Shown here: positions 1 to 6,834 of the stretch, one piece after another
Layout of the letters: each line of letters starts with the position of its first letter
Position numbering within the stretch: position 1 is the first letter of the stretch
DNA from: Planctomycetota bacterium
GTDB taxonomy: Bacteria; Planctomycetota; Phycisphaerae; Sedimentisphaerales; Anaerobacaceae
Assembly (NCBI GenBank): GCA_022567055.1
Contig: JADFHU010000131.1
Span: 1 to 10,384 of the forward strand
Direction: 5' to 3'
Length of the DNA: 10,384 nucleotides
Made by a program: the position numbers and the translations under genes
The notes under the pieces: model-generated
Seen by the model: the letters and a program-made list of their open reading frames with translations, nothing else
The model's database searches: none
What the model was told of the DNA's origin: nothing

Positions 1-1
1 C

Positions 2-442
2 GAGTCCGGTGCGATCACCGCACCGCTGCAGGTGTTCTCGGATAGTCCCACTGCCTCCGCTGGTCAGCATATCGGCACGTTAGACGACATTGGCGACTCG
101 AACGGCGATCCTCCAGCCGATGGCGTTGCGACGTATAGCTTCGACGTACCCGAGGACGGCGTGTATAGACTGGCATTCCGGGTCATCATCACGGGTGGAA
201 ACGATTCCTTCTGGGTGCGGATCCCGGGCATGGTGACCAATACTCTGAACCATGCCAGTGGGTGGGTACGGTTTAACAATATCGAACCGGGCGACGCCTG
301 GCACTGGGACGAGGTGCATAGCTGGGAGCCAGACGAATCCAATCAGTTGGTCGACTTCACCCTGTCTGCGGGCACCCACACCCTCGAGGTCGCACGGCGT
401 GAAGACGGCGCATTACTCGATGCCATTGCGTTGATGAAGTAA
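2..442 (+). CDS. C-terminal beta-sandwich module of a secreted protein (5' end outside window)
   Basis: The frame is open from base 2 to the TAA at 440-442, so this is the last 146 residues of a larger protein. The GTG at 32 is internal, because residues upstream of it (ESGAITAPLQ) continue the same fold pattern. The segment is rich in aromatic and small polar residues, with phrases such as YSFDVPEDGVYRLAFRVI, DSFWVRI, GWVRFN, WHWDEVHSW and FTLSAGTHTLEVARREDG. These alternate like strands of a jelly-roll carbohydrate-binding-type module, as found at the ends of secreted proteins in PVC-group bacteria. A role in surface binding is inferred. The upstream catalytic or adhesive part is not visible, so no enzyme name is justified. 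A strong terminator 26 bases later ends the transcription unit. Confidence 0.8.
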   Translation, partial: ESGAITAPLQVFSDSPTASAGQHIGTLDDIGDSNGDPPADGVATYSFDVPEDGVYRLAFRVIITGGNDSFWVRIPGMVTNTLNHASGWVRFNNIEPGDAWHWDEVHSWEPDESNQLVDFTLSAGTHTLEVARREDGALLDAIALMK

Positions 443-467
443 GGTTGTCTTTGAACGGGTAACACCT

Positions 468-503
468 GGGGTCTGTGCCCACTCGGCACAGACCCCTTTT
501 CTT
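468..503 (+). terminator. Rho-independent terminator of the first gene
   Basis: A perfect 12-bp GC-rich stem (468-479 with 485-496) with the 5-nt loop CACTC is followed by TTTTCTT. It lies 26 bases after the stop codon of the upstream gene and matches the intrinsic terminator model fully. Confidence 0.95.
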
Positions 504-525
504 ATGTGCTTGCCAAAAACTTGAA

Positions 526-549
526 CTCGTCAGGCCAGCCCCTGACGAG
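526..549. repeat. Short perfect inverted repeat
   Basis: CTCGTCAGG (526-534) and CCTGACGAG (541-549) form a 9-bp stem with a 6-nt loop. No T-run follows on the plus strand, so it is not a good terminator there. On the minus strand TTCAAGTTTTT follows, but no gene on that strand would need it. The remaining bases between 504 and 640 hold no gene I can support. Confidence 0.6.
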
Positions 550-648
550 CTATCCATGCCTGGGCGCCTTTGTCTTTCCGCCGACGGATCTTGGGGTCTT
601 TTAGACTCTCTTGATTCCTAAAAGTGCTGCTTCCCTGGCTGAATACCG

Positions 649-660
649 TATAATCCGGAC
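649..660 (+). promoter_or_regulatory. Perfect -10 hexamer placed for a leaderless start
   Basis: TATAAT at 649-654 ends 6 bases before the ATG at 661, so transcription would begin at or next to the start codon. There is no Shine-Dalgarno sequence before the ATG (TAATCCGGAC-ATG). No convincing -35 box sits 16-18 bases upstream; TTGATT at 611 is too far away. The hexamer is seen directly. The leaderless reading is inference. Confidence 0.45.
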
Positions 661-2103
661 ATGCAAAAGAGACCCAAAAAAAGGCGGTCTGCAAAGACCG
701 GCCCTGGGCCTCCTCCTCGCCGGTCGAAGAGAGGCGTAAAATGGATCATAGGCGGGACGATCTTCTTGGGTCTGCTGGTCTTCGTCGCGCTCTCCCTTTA
801 CCAGAGAGAGACCGCGACCTTCAGCCCCCCCCAGAGGCTCTACCGGACGATCGATCCCAACTCGAGCGCAGGCCCTGAAGCGCTCCTGGAAGCTCAGGCC
901 AGGCTCGTGGCCGAGATGCGGTCGGAGGCATTGGCCCTGGCCAAACACCTCATGACGATGTTTCCGCAGGATGAGAACGCCGACATCCTCCAGGGTGACG
1001 TCTACGAAGGCCTCCGTGAGGATGCCCTCGCCAGGGCCGCCTGGAAGCAGGCCCTGACCAAGAATCCCCAGCGATCCGACCTCTATGAAAAACTGGGACA
1101 GTTGGCCGAGGCGCAGGAAGACCAGACGCAGGCGCTTGCCTATTGGAATCAGGGGCTCCGAATCAATCCAAAAACGCCCCATCTACGCTGGCACATCGCC
1201 AATGCCTATCTGGAAAGAGGAGAGCCATCGCCGGCCGTCGAGTTGCTGGAACAGGAATGTGCGCTCTCACCCCCGGCGGCACGGAACTATTTCCTCCTCG
1301 GACAGTGCCGGCGCCAGTTGCAGCAATTCGAACAGGCGGCGCTAGACTATCAAAAGGCCATCGAGCTGACGCCCGACTATTACAATGCCTACTATGGCCT
1401 AGCCCTCTCATATCAAATGATGAAGCAAAGTGAACGAGCGAAGAAAGCCCGTAATAACTATATCACCCTGAAACAAGAGAAAGACGCTTCAGAAGAGCGG
1501 CAGATCCGCATTGAGGAGATACCCCAGAACCGCAATTGGCTCGCAGCTTACTACATAAAGGCCTATCAACTCTATGCTCGAAACAAGAAGACAGTCCAGG
1601 GAGGTCCGCTTCTCGAACGAACCGTGGCGCTCGCTCCGGGCTGGGCCGTCTGTTTGGAGCAACTTGCCACCCACCACTACCGCATGAAGCGCCCCGCGGA
1701 TGCGATCAAACTCTACCAGCAGGCTCAGCGCGTCGACCCAAATCAATCCATGTACGGTGTGAATGTCGGGACGCTCTACAGGCAGTTGCGCCAATACGAC
1801 CGCGCGGAGAAGGCTTTCAGGCAGGCGATCGATCGATTTCCCAACTACAGTCCCGCATACCGGGAATTGGTCAATCTCAACCTAAAAACAGGCAAGCATC
1901 TCAAGGAGACGCTGTCTCTGGCCCAACGAGCTGTGCAACTGAAGGGCAGCGCCGACCACTACTATACGCTCTCGAAGGCGCATCACGTCAACGGCAACGG
2001 CCGGTCCGCGCTGTCTGCCATCCAGAGAGCCGTCCGCCTCGATCCTGACAACGCCAAATACAGGGACTTTGATGCCATCATTCGCCGCCATCGAACGAGG
2101 TGA
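661..2103 (+). CDS. Membrane-anchored tetratricopeptide repeat protein
   Basis: A 480-residue protein. Residues 1-26 are very basic (KRPKKRRS, RRSKR), and residues 27-46 form one hydrophobic helix (WIIGGTIFLGLLVFVALSL). This predicts a cytoplasmic N-terminus and a large domain outside the membrane. From about residue 105 to 465 there are roughly nine TPR-like helix pairs with the usual W/L-G-A-P spacing, clearest at 207-240, 329-361, 363-395 and 432-464; the stretch 275-325 is less regular. TPR arrays bind partner proteins. The reading frame overlaps that of the downstream CRTAC1/UnbV gene by about 30 bases, and TPR plus UnbV-domain genes are a familiar pair in environmental bacteria, so they probably act together in the periplasm or at the surface. 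No ribosome binding site is visible at the ATG. The exact function is unknown. Confidence 0.9.
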   Translation: MQKRPKKRRSAKTGPGPPPRRSKRGVKWIIGGTIFLGLLVFVALSLYQRETATFSPPQRLYRTIDPNSSAGPEALLEAQARLVAEMRSEALALAKHLMTMFPQDENADILQGDVYEGLREDALARAAWKQALTKNPQRSDLYEKLGQLAEAQEDQTQALAYWNQGLRINPKTPHLRWHIANAYLERGEPSPAVELLEQECALSPPAARNYFLLGQCRRQLQQFEQAALDYQKAIELTPDYYNAYYGLALSYQMMKQSERAKKARNNYITLKQEKDASEERQIRIEEIPQNRNWLAAYYIKAYQLYARNKKTVQGGPLLERTVALAPGWAVCLEQLATHHYRMKRPADAIKLYQQAQRVDPNQSMYGVNVGTLYRQLRQYDRAEKAFRQAIDRFPNYSPAYRELVNLNLKTGKHLKETLSLAQRAVQLKGSADHYYTLSKAHHVNGNGRSALSAIQRAVRLDPDNAKYRDFDAIIRRHRTR

Positions 2104-3781
2104 TTGGCGACCCTCTGGAAGAGGGGGTCGCTTCTGCGCACGCGCTCTAATGTCGTTGTTGTTCTTCTGTATCTCTCCCCTACACGGAGAGATGCGCTTT
2201 ACCGATGTGACCGATAAAACAGGCATCACCTTTCGCCACACGATCGGCGCTTCAGGCAAGTATCATATCGTCGAAACGGTCGGCGCCGGCCTGGCGCTCT
2301 TCGACTACGACCTCGACGGAGATATCGATCTCTACTTTCTCAATGGAGCGTACCACGATGCGAATCCCGCGGGTCCCCGCCCGCGAAATGCGCTCTATCG
2401 TAACGAAGGCAACTGGCGTTTTAGGGACATGACCGATGCGGCCGGCATTGGCGACACGGGATACGGCTTGGGTGTCACGGTCGGTGACTATGACAGTGAT
2501 GGTGATCCCGACCTCTTTCTCAATAACTACGGCCCCAATGCGCTCTACCGCAACAATGGCGACGGCACCTTTACGGAGGTGACGAAGCAGGCAGGCCTGG
2601 ACGGTGACGTCCAGATGGGGTCCGGGGCCAATTTTCTAGATGCCGACGGCGACGGCGACCTCGATCTCTTTGTCTCTCACTATGTCCATTGTCTTGAGAC
2701 ACTTTCGGCACCTGCCACTCGTCAGGGCTACCCGAACTATCTGGGACCCGCGGCTTCCATTTATGCCCAGACAGCGGACACGCTCTACCGAAACAATGGA
2801 GACGGCACCTTTACCGATATCAGCGGGCCCTCAGGGATCTCTGCGGTTTCAGGCGCGGGGATGGGAAGCATCTGCGGAGATTTTGACAACGATGGGGATA
2901 CGGACATCTTTGTTGCCAACGACGCGAGCGAAAACCACCTGTTCTTGAATGACGGAACGGGACGATTCGAAGAGATGGGATTCCTTGCCGCAGTGGCCTT
3001 CGATCACAACGGAGAGGCTCAGGGCAGCATGGGGATCGATCTTGGAGACTTCGACAACGACGGCTGGCTAGATCTCTATCTCACCTCTTATCAGGGACAG
3101 TGGGCGGCCCTGTACAGGAACATGGGCGTGGGTGCCTTTAACGATATCACCCTAATGTCAGGCGCCGGGATCGGAACCTTCCCCAAGGTCACGTGGGGCG
3201 CCGGCCTGGTCGATTTCGACAACGACGGCGATCGCGACATCTTCGTGGCCTGCGGACACCTGCAGCCCTACATCGAGAAGTATGACAGACGGCATAGCTA
3301 CGCACAACTGAACTGCCTCTTTGAAAACACCGGCAACCGATACCGAGAGGTCTCGCGAACCAGTGGCAGTGGGCTAGAGGTGAAGCAAGTCAGTCGCGGT
3401 GCAGCCTTCGACGACCTGGACAACGACGGAGACGTGGACATCGTCATCTTGAACGCAGGCGGACTGCCGACTCTTCTGAAAAATGAAACGGCCTCTCAAG
3501 GTCATTGGCTGCAGGTGACGCTACGCGGAACAAGCAGCAATCGAGAGGGCATCGGAGCTCAGGTTCGCGTGGTCACACCCGACCTGACGCTTATGGACGA
3601 AGTGCACAGCGGTCGTAGCTATCAGAGCCACTTTGGCTCGCGCCTCTGTTTCGGCCTGGGACCGCGCACCGAGATCAGCCGCATTGAGGTCGATTGGCTC
3701 GGCGGCGAGAGAGAGGTCTTTCCAGCCACTCCAGTGGACCGACACCTGGTTTTGGTCGAAGGTGAAGGTAAAGCACCGTAA
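2072..3781 (+). CDS. Secreted CRTAC1-type FG-GAP/VCBS protein with C-terminal ASPIC/UnbV domain
   Basis: A 569-residue protein if started at ATG 2072. AGGGA (2062-2066) precedes this ATG at usable spacing, and the start lies inside the TPR gene, which suggests translational coupling. TTG 2069 and ATG 2150 are alternatives. The N-terminus has several arginines followed by ALMSLLFFCISPLHG, a likely signal peptide. Seven DxDxDG-type calcium-binding loops occur at about residues 78, 139, 190, 270, 326, 381 and 448 (for example DYDLDGDIDL and DFDNDGDTDI), consistent with a seven-bladed integrin-like beta-propeller. The fifth loop is degenerate (DNDGWLD). Residues about 477-560 form the ASPIC/UnbV domain (GHWLQVTLRG, GIGAQVRV, SGRSYQSHFG, LCFGLG, IEVDWLGG). 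The family is extracellular and probably mediates Ca-dependent binding; no enzyme activity is established. The protein is likely a partner of the TPR protein. No clear terminator follows. Confidence 0.92.
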   Translation: MPSFAAIERGDWRPSGRGGRFCARALMSLLFFCISPLHGEMRFTDVTDKTGITFRHTIGASGKYHIVETVGAGLALFDYDLDGDIDLYFLNGAYHDANPAGPRPRNALYRNEGNWRFRDMTDAAGIGDTGYGLGVTVGDYDSDGDPDLFLNNYGPNALYRNNGDGTFTEVTKQAGLDGDVQMGSGANFLDADGDGDLDLFVSHYVHCLETLSAPATRQGYPNYLGPAASIYAQTADTLYRNNGDGTFTDISGPSGISAVSGAGMGSICGDFDNDGDTDIFVANDASENHLFLNDGTGRFEEMGFLAAVAFDHNGEAQGSMGIDLGDFDNDGWLDLYLTSYQGQWAALYRNMGVGAFNDITLMSGAGIGTFPKVTWGAGLVDFDNDGDRDIFVACGHLQPYIEKYDRRHSYAQLNCLFENTGNRYREVSRTSGSGLEVKQVSRGAAFDDLDNDGDVDIVILNAGGLPTLLKNETASQGHWLQVTLRGTSSNREGIGAQVRVVTPDLTLMDEVHSGRSYQSHFGSRLCFGLGPRTEISRIEVDWLGGEREVFPATPVDRHLVLVEGEGKAP

Positions 3782-3811
3782 TCTGGATTCCCTCGATGGC
3801 GTCGGAAAAAA

Positions 3812-3849
3812 GCGTAGGGTGTAAAAACTCATCGGAGCATAAACTCTTG
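3812..3849 (+). repeat. Left terminal inverted repeat of the insertion sequence
   Basis: TGTAAAAACTCATCGG is followed by AGCATAAACTCTTG. It matches the reverse complement of 5157-5185 at TGTAA, ATC, GCATAA and CTC-TTG. GCGTAGGG immediately outside also has its mirror at the other end. Confidence 0.65.
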
Positions 3850-4001
3850 AACCAAAGAAAGATACATTTCGATTCATTAGAAATGTTCAACTGCATTTGG
3901 AGCTGCTCAATGGTGCAGTGACGCTAAAAAGACTTTTTGCAGACATCGCGCACACCTTCCACTTCGAGTTTCACTCCCGGCATCTCAAATCCCCCCCCTA
4001 C

Positions 4002-5081
4002 TCAAGCAGCTAATCGGTGATAGGACTTCAGCAATCCGCCCAGGCGTTCAATACATACAATCTCAGCCGTGTCCTCAGTGGAGTGTGTGGGCTCAATGAT
4101 TCTGCCCAGCGATTGGTGAATGCGCTCATGATGATAATACTCACCGAACTGTCGAAGCACATGTTCAAGCTGCTCCACGGAGGAGAGAATCAAATGGTCT
4201 AAGCACTCGGATTTTACCGTTTTGACATATCGCTCCGCATAGCAATTCAAATCTGGGCTTCGCGCTGGAAGCCGCACTGGTTTCACGTCGATGCTCTTCA
4301 GTATCCCATGGAATCCATCGGTTTTATACAGCGGATCACGATCGTGGATTAAATACCGTTTTCCTAGCAGAAAGCCATCTTCACTATCGACAAGAATCTT
4401 TGCTACCTGTTTCATGTAGGTCCCATCTGGTTGAAGCTTGATGGGAGCATAAAAGGCCTTCCGGGTGGAAAGCTCTATAACAAAGAACACTGTACAGCGG
4501 ATTAGTTTGTGGCGTACAAGAAGCTCAATGGTAAAGAAGTCACAGGCCGCCAATACGTCCCAATGACTCTTGATAAACTCATGCCAGGTTGATCTAACAG
4601 TCAGGTCTGGCTCAGGATCATAACCGTTTTCAATCAATATGTTCTTTACACTGGATTTGCTGATCTTGTGGCCCAGATACACAACTTGATCGGTGATCTT
4701 CTGGTATCCCCAGCGGGGATTTTCTTCTTTGAATCGAATCACAAGATTGACAATCTCCTGGCCTATTAGTGGTCTACCTGGTGACGTTCGGTTCTGAGAT
4801 CCATCATACTTCTGGGCAACGAGTTCCCGATACCACCGCATGATAGTATCTACCGTGAACATCTCTGTACACTGCTCCAGCATCTTTCTGCTAAGGCGTC
4901 CTGCTTTGGCCGCCACCCTCATCCGCTGCCTGTTGGTCAAACGAATGCGATTGCCCTGGGTCTCCTGGTGTTCCACGAGGACCCGTACCTGTTCCCTAAG
5001 GTAGTCAATTGCCTTGTAGAGTTCCTTGTCGATGCAATAGGCCAGACAAGTGATCACCGGGAGCCATAGTTTCTGTTTCAT
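4002..5081 (-). CDS. Transposase, integrase catalytic core (rve, DD35E)
   Basis: A 359-residue protein if started at the ATG whose first base is 5081 (MKQKLWLPVITCLAYC). The frame stays open to 5159 with a TTG there and an ATG at 5144, but TTG 5159 lies inside the terminal repeat. The 5081 start also fits the usual hydrophobic beginning of this group as I remember it. An N-terminal coiled-coil-like stretch (DKELYKAIDYLREQVRVL) and a helix-turn-helix region (LTNRQRMRVAAKAGRLS to TIMRWYRELVAQKYDG) precede the catalytic core. The core has D181 in CDFFTIEL, D247 in IHDRDPLY and E283 in NCYAERYVKTVKSECLDHLI, with exactly 35 residues between the last two acidic residues. All three acidic residues are present and there is no frameshift, so the enzyme may be active. 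It resembles the IS3/IS481-like rve transposases; I cannot assign the exact family. Confidence 0.9.
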   Translation of the reverse strand: MKQKLWLPVITCLAYCIDKELYKAIDYLREQVRVLVEHQETQGNRIRLTNRQRMRVAAKAGRLSRKMLEQCTEMFTVDTIMRWYRELVAQKYDGSQNRTSPGRPLIGQEIVNLVIRFKEENPRWGYQKITDQVVYLGHKISKSSVKNILIENGYDPEPDLTVRSTWHEFIKSHWDVLAACDFFTIELLVRHKLIRCTVFFVIELSTRKAFYAPIKLQPDGTYMKQVAKILVDSEDGFLLGKRYLIHDRDPLYKTDGFHGILKSIDVKPVRLPARSPDLNCYAERYVKTVKSECLDHLILSSVEQLEHVLRQFGEYYHHERIHQSLGRIIEPTHSTEDTAEIVCIERLGGLLKSYHRLAA

Positions 5082-5156
5082 AGTCTGGGCAGAGTACGAA
5101 ATCCTCCTCCAACCGGCAAACACTTTCGGCCGTGAAGACTCCATGCCCTTTGTCCA

Positions 5157-5193
5157 CAAGGAGTTATGCGAGGATAATACTTACACCCCACGC
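5157..5193 (-). repeat. Right terminal inverted repeat of the insertion sequence
   Basis: Read on the minus strand from 5185, TGTAAGTATTATCC is followed by TCGCATAACTCCTTG. It pairs with the left end at 3820-3849. Outer bases 5186-5193 (CCCCACGC) mirror 3812-3819. Confidence 0.65.
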
Positions 5194-5230
5194 GGTATTC
5201 CAATTTCACTAAAGAGCTATTGGTTTTGCT

Positions 5231-5236
5231 TATAAT
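5231..5236 (+). promoter_or_regulatory. Likely -10 box for the zinc-ribbon microprotein gene
   Basis: TATAAT at 5231-5236, preceded by TTGC, would start transcription near 5243. The leader would then contain the whole hairpin at 5249-5280. A -35 box is not convincing. The promoter lies outside the insertion sequence, 38 bases beyond its end. Confidence 0.4.
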
Positions 5237-5248
5237 GGTCTTGCCTAA

Positions 5249-5280
5249 CTTTGGTTTTTCTGCTTTTAGAAAAACCAAAG
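5249..5280 (+). repeat. Perfect 13-bp hairpin in the leader of the microprotein gene
   Basis: CTTTGGTTTTTCT (5249-5261) and AGAAAAACCAAAG (5268-5280) are exact reverse complements with the 6-nt loop GCTTTT. The hairpin ends 7 bases before the Shine-Dalgarno sequence. It could be an operator, or an RNA hairpin affecting mRNA stability or translation. It has no T-run after it, so it is not a plus-strand terminator. Confidence 0.7.
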
Positions 5281-5300
5281 TCATGATGGAGGTGATGAAC

Positions 5301-5435
5301 ATGAAATGCAGAGTTTGTGACAAACGTACTTCGGAGTCTCCGGATGGGTACTGCCTGAGGTGTGAGAAGATCGCGGCAGATGTGGATGCTGAGTGGGCGA
5401 TAGGGGTTGAGGTGGTGGATGAAATTGGTCATTGA
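5301..5435 (+). CDS. 44-residue double-CxxC (zinc-ribbon-like) microprotein
   Basis: The start is decided by a near-perfect ribosome binding site, GGAGGTGAT at 5288-5296, four bases before ATG 5301. An in-frame upstream TTG/ATG extension back to 5220 would run through the hairpin and look non-native. The protein begins MKCRVCDKRT and contains GYCLRCEK, giving two CxxC pairs at residues 3-6 and 18-21. Twelve residues between the pairs is typical of a small zinc ribbon or rubredoxin-like knuckle. The tail is acidic and hydrophobic (DVDAEWAIGVEVVDEIGH). I do not recognise a named family. It may bind zinc and act as a small regulator or adaptor, but this is inference. It converges on the Yip1-like gene, with 40 bases between their stop codons and no clear terminator. 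Confidence 0.6.
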   Translation: MKCRVCDKRTSESPDGYCLRCEKIAADVDAEWAIGVEVVDEIGH

Positions 5436-5475
5436 ATACTGACATATGTCAGGAAGGGGAATGGTGTGATGCCTT

Positions 5476-6012
5476 TTAGGCTGGACGTGCAAATCCACCC
5501 AGGACAAAAAGTACTAAAACTAGAATCAAAGTTTGAATAACCCAACCTATCATACAGACTCCAACGGCCCGAAATGTACTTTGATAATCAAGGGCCTGTC
5601 TCACCGCAATGACCATTGCGATTAGCATCCAGATCGAAGCAATCAGATAGATAATTCCCGTCAGCCCCGGAACGATACCCAATACCCGAATTAGTCCAGG
5701 GGAGCTTGAAAAACCGATGGTTCGTAACAACTCGCCATGATCGGCCTTGGTCTGTGGTTCAGGAAGAAGCTTCGTACCCACAAAATAAGTAATGTACGCC
5801 CAGACATACCACCCGATCAGGGCTGCGATTGTCCCAAATAAAATCCCGATGCCCAACCCCCCTCTTCCGATACTTCCGATTCCGGCCGCTAGACTGGAAA
5901 GGACCACAACTCCCATGGCCTGACCCGTCGCTGTCTTGTCAGCCTCAACCTCTTCATAAACGTTAACATCGAGTTTGGACGCACCAATCATACGGTCCTT
6001 AAGACTAGTCAT
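5476..6012 (-). CDS. Yip1-like multi-spanning membrane protein
   Basis: A 178-residue protein starting at ATG 6012, with a perfect AGGAGGA (6017-6023 on the minus strand) four bases upstream. The first 28 residues are polar and cytosolic (MTSLKDRMIGASKLDVNVYEE). About five hydrophobic segments follow, near 29-48, 52-79, 104-124, 118-137 and 148-172. The pattern of a polar N-terminus, a glycine-rich first pair (AAGIGSIGRGGLGIGILFG), YITYFVGTKLL, a short polar stretch (PQTKADHGELLRTIGFSSSPG), then more helices fits bacterial Yip1-domain proteins. In these the LLRTIGFSSSPGLI segment is characteristic. The bacterial function is unknown; a role in membrane organisation or transport is only analogy to eukaryotic Yip1. 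The gene appears monocistronic and upstream of nothing on its strand. Confidence 0.8.
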   Translation of the reverse strand: MTSLKDRMIGASKLDVNVYEEVEADKTATGQAMGVVVLSSLAAGIGSIGRGGLGIGILFGTIAALIGWYVWAYITYFVGTKLLPEPQTKADHGELLRTIGFSSSPGLIRVLGIVPGLTGIIYLIASIWMLIAMVIAVRQALDYQSTFRAVGVCMIGWVIQTLILVLVLFVLGGFARPA

Positions 6013-6364
6013 TTTATCCTCCTATGATATAACCGATTTGTGGAAAGAGAAGAACATTGGTTCCGATAATGAGTAGTCCAGCATTGTACCAAGGAATCTG
6101 GGGACACATACGTAATTATGATAGAATTTCTTTAGTCTGGGGCCCTTGAGTCCTGATTTTAGCGTGGCTAATGATATCTGGCACTTTGATCCTAACAAAT
6201 CATCGAAAATTTGATTTCAACATACAGAAGTCAGCATACCACAAGGGGATATAACGATTCAAGGCAGAAAACAGCGGCTACCTTCGTGCAAACCTGGCTG
6301 CGATAGGAGCATGGAACAGATAAGATGGTGGCTAAGAAGATGTCGATATACACTTAGGTGAGTT
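6013..6364. other. Non-coding stretch with a transposon-associated-looking motif
   Basis: No ORF with a ribosome binding site lies here. The leader of the minus-strand Yip1-like gene starts at 6013. At 6093-6117 the sequence contains CTGGGGACACATACGTAATT. From memory, very similar strings (GGGGACACATAC-TAATT) recur in many bacteria beside REP-associated or IS200-like transposase genes. No transposase is present here, so this could be a relic end. A second TCTGGGG follows at about 6137. TATACA at 6347-6352 is a possible but weak -10 box for the structured RNA that begins just downstream; I see no -35 partner. Confidence 0.35.
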
Positions 6365-6802
6365 CTGGGACTTCACTTCCTGCCGACAAGGTAGGTCCAG
6401 GTTTTGGAAAAGGCCGTCGATATTGGGCGACCCATGTTCGGGGATTTGCCGGAAAATTTATGGATGGGTAGACAGGATTTTCTCGTTCAAAAACCCATTC
6501 CTAAATTTTCCTCTTCGCAAAATCTATGGAGAGACTTCTCTGCCGAGAAACCATTGGAATTCTTGTTGCGAAGGCTGCACTTCGTGCGGACGGGCAAATC
6601 CCCTACCCAGTCTGACCGCTAAAGCGGTGTCGGGCTTCCAGACAGAGCTTCCAGCCCAACGAAAGAAGGGGACAACCTCTTCGGTTTTCCCCTTTCTAAA
6701 CCCCCAGGCCTGAGCGCAGGAGTACGCTCAGGTTTCCCGCAATTTGTCGGCACGTCTGCCGAGGTCGCCCCTCTGGCCGGGGAGGCCCACGCAAAACCTG
6801 TG

Positions 6803-6829
6803 TAGTGTCAATAAACACTGCGGAGGTGA
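6803..6829 (+). promoter_or_regulatory. Hairpin directly abutting a perfect Shine-Dalgarno sequence
   Basis: TAGTGT (6803-6808) pairs with ACACTG (6815-6820) around the loop CAATAA. GGAGGTGA starts two bases later at 6822 and lies five bases before ATG 6835. The placement would let upstream RNA folding control access to the ribosome binding site. Confidence 0.5.
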
Positions 6830-6834
6830 ATTGG

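Larger units (their letters stand above)
3812..5193 (-). mobile_element. Complete insertion sequence with a single DD35E transposase
   Basis: Imperfect terminal inverted repeats bracket the transposase gene. Starting from TGTAA at 3820 inward and from TTACA at 5185 inward (minus strand), both ends read TGTAA-A-T-ATC-GCATAA-CTC-TTG with a few substitutions and single-base gaps over about 29 bases. Outside TGTAA the symmetry continues: GCGTAGGG (3812-3819) mirrors CCCCACGC (5186-5193) with one mismatch. The true terminus is therefore either TGTAA or the outer GCGT. I found no convincing target-site duplication, so the exact ends are uncertain by about 8 bases. About 180 bases between the left end and the transposase stop are non-coding and include a C8 run at 3991-3998. 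The element lies just after the CRTAC1 gene, which appears intact. Confidence 0.72.

Noticed and set aside
505..640. Minus-strand frame reading KDPKIRRRKDKGAQAWIARQ before a stop at about 535
   Set aside because: It looks slightly protein-like, but it has no start, runs into the TPR gene region and matches no family I recognise. It is not enough to call a relic gene.
601..1182. 193-codon minus-strand ORF
   Set aside because: Antisense shadow of the TPR gene; its composition mirrors the sense codons and there is no start signal.
3918..3945. Hairpin around AAAAAGACTTTTT
   Set aside because: Weak A-T stem with a minimal loop inside the insertion sequence; not a credible terminator.
6404..6713. 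Two overlapping plus-strand ORFs (72 and 96 codons) across the structured RNA
   Set aside because: They lack ribosome binding sites, have low-complexity basic content, and lie wholly within segments explained by perfect RNA helices.
6365..6800. RNase P RNA, tmRNA, or group I intron
   Set aside because: I could not find the GAGGAAAGUC or ACAGRA signatures of RNase P, a tRNA-like CCA end for tmRNA, or the P7/GACUA core of group I introns.
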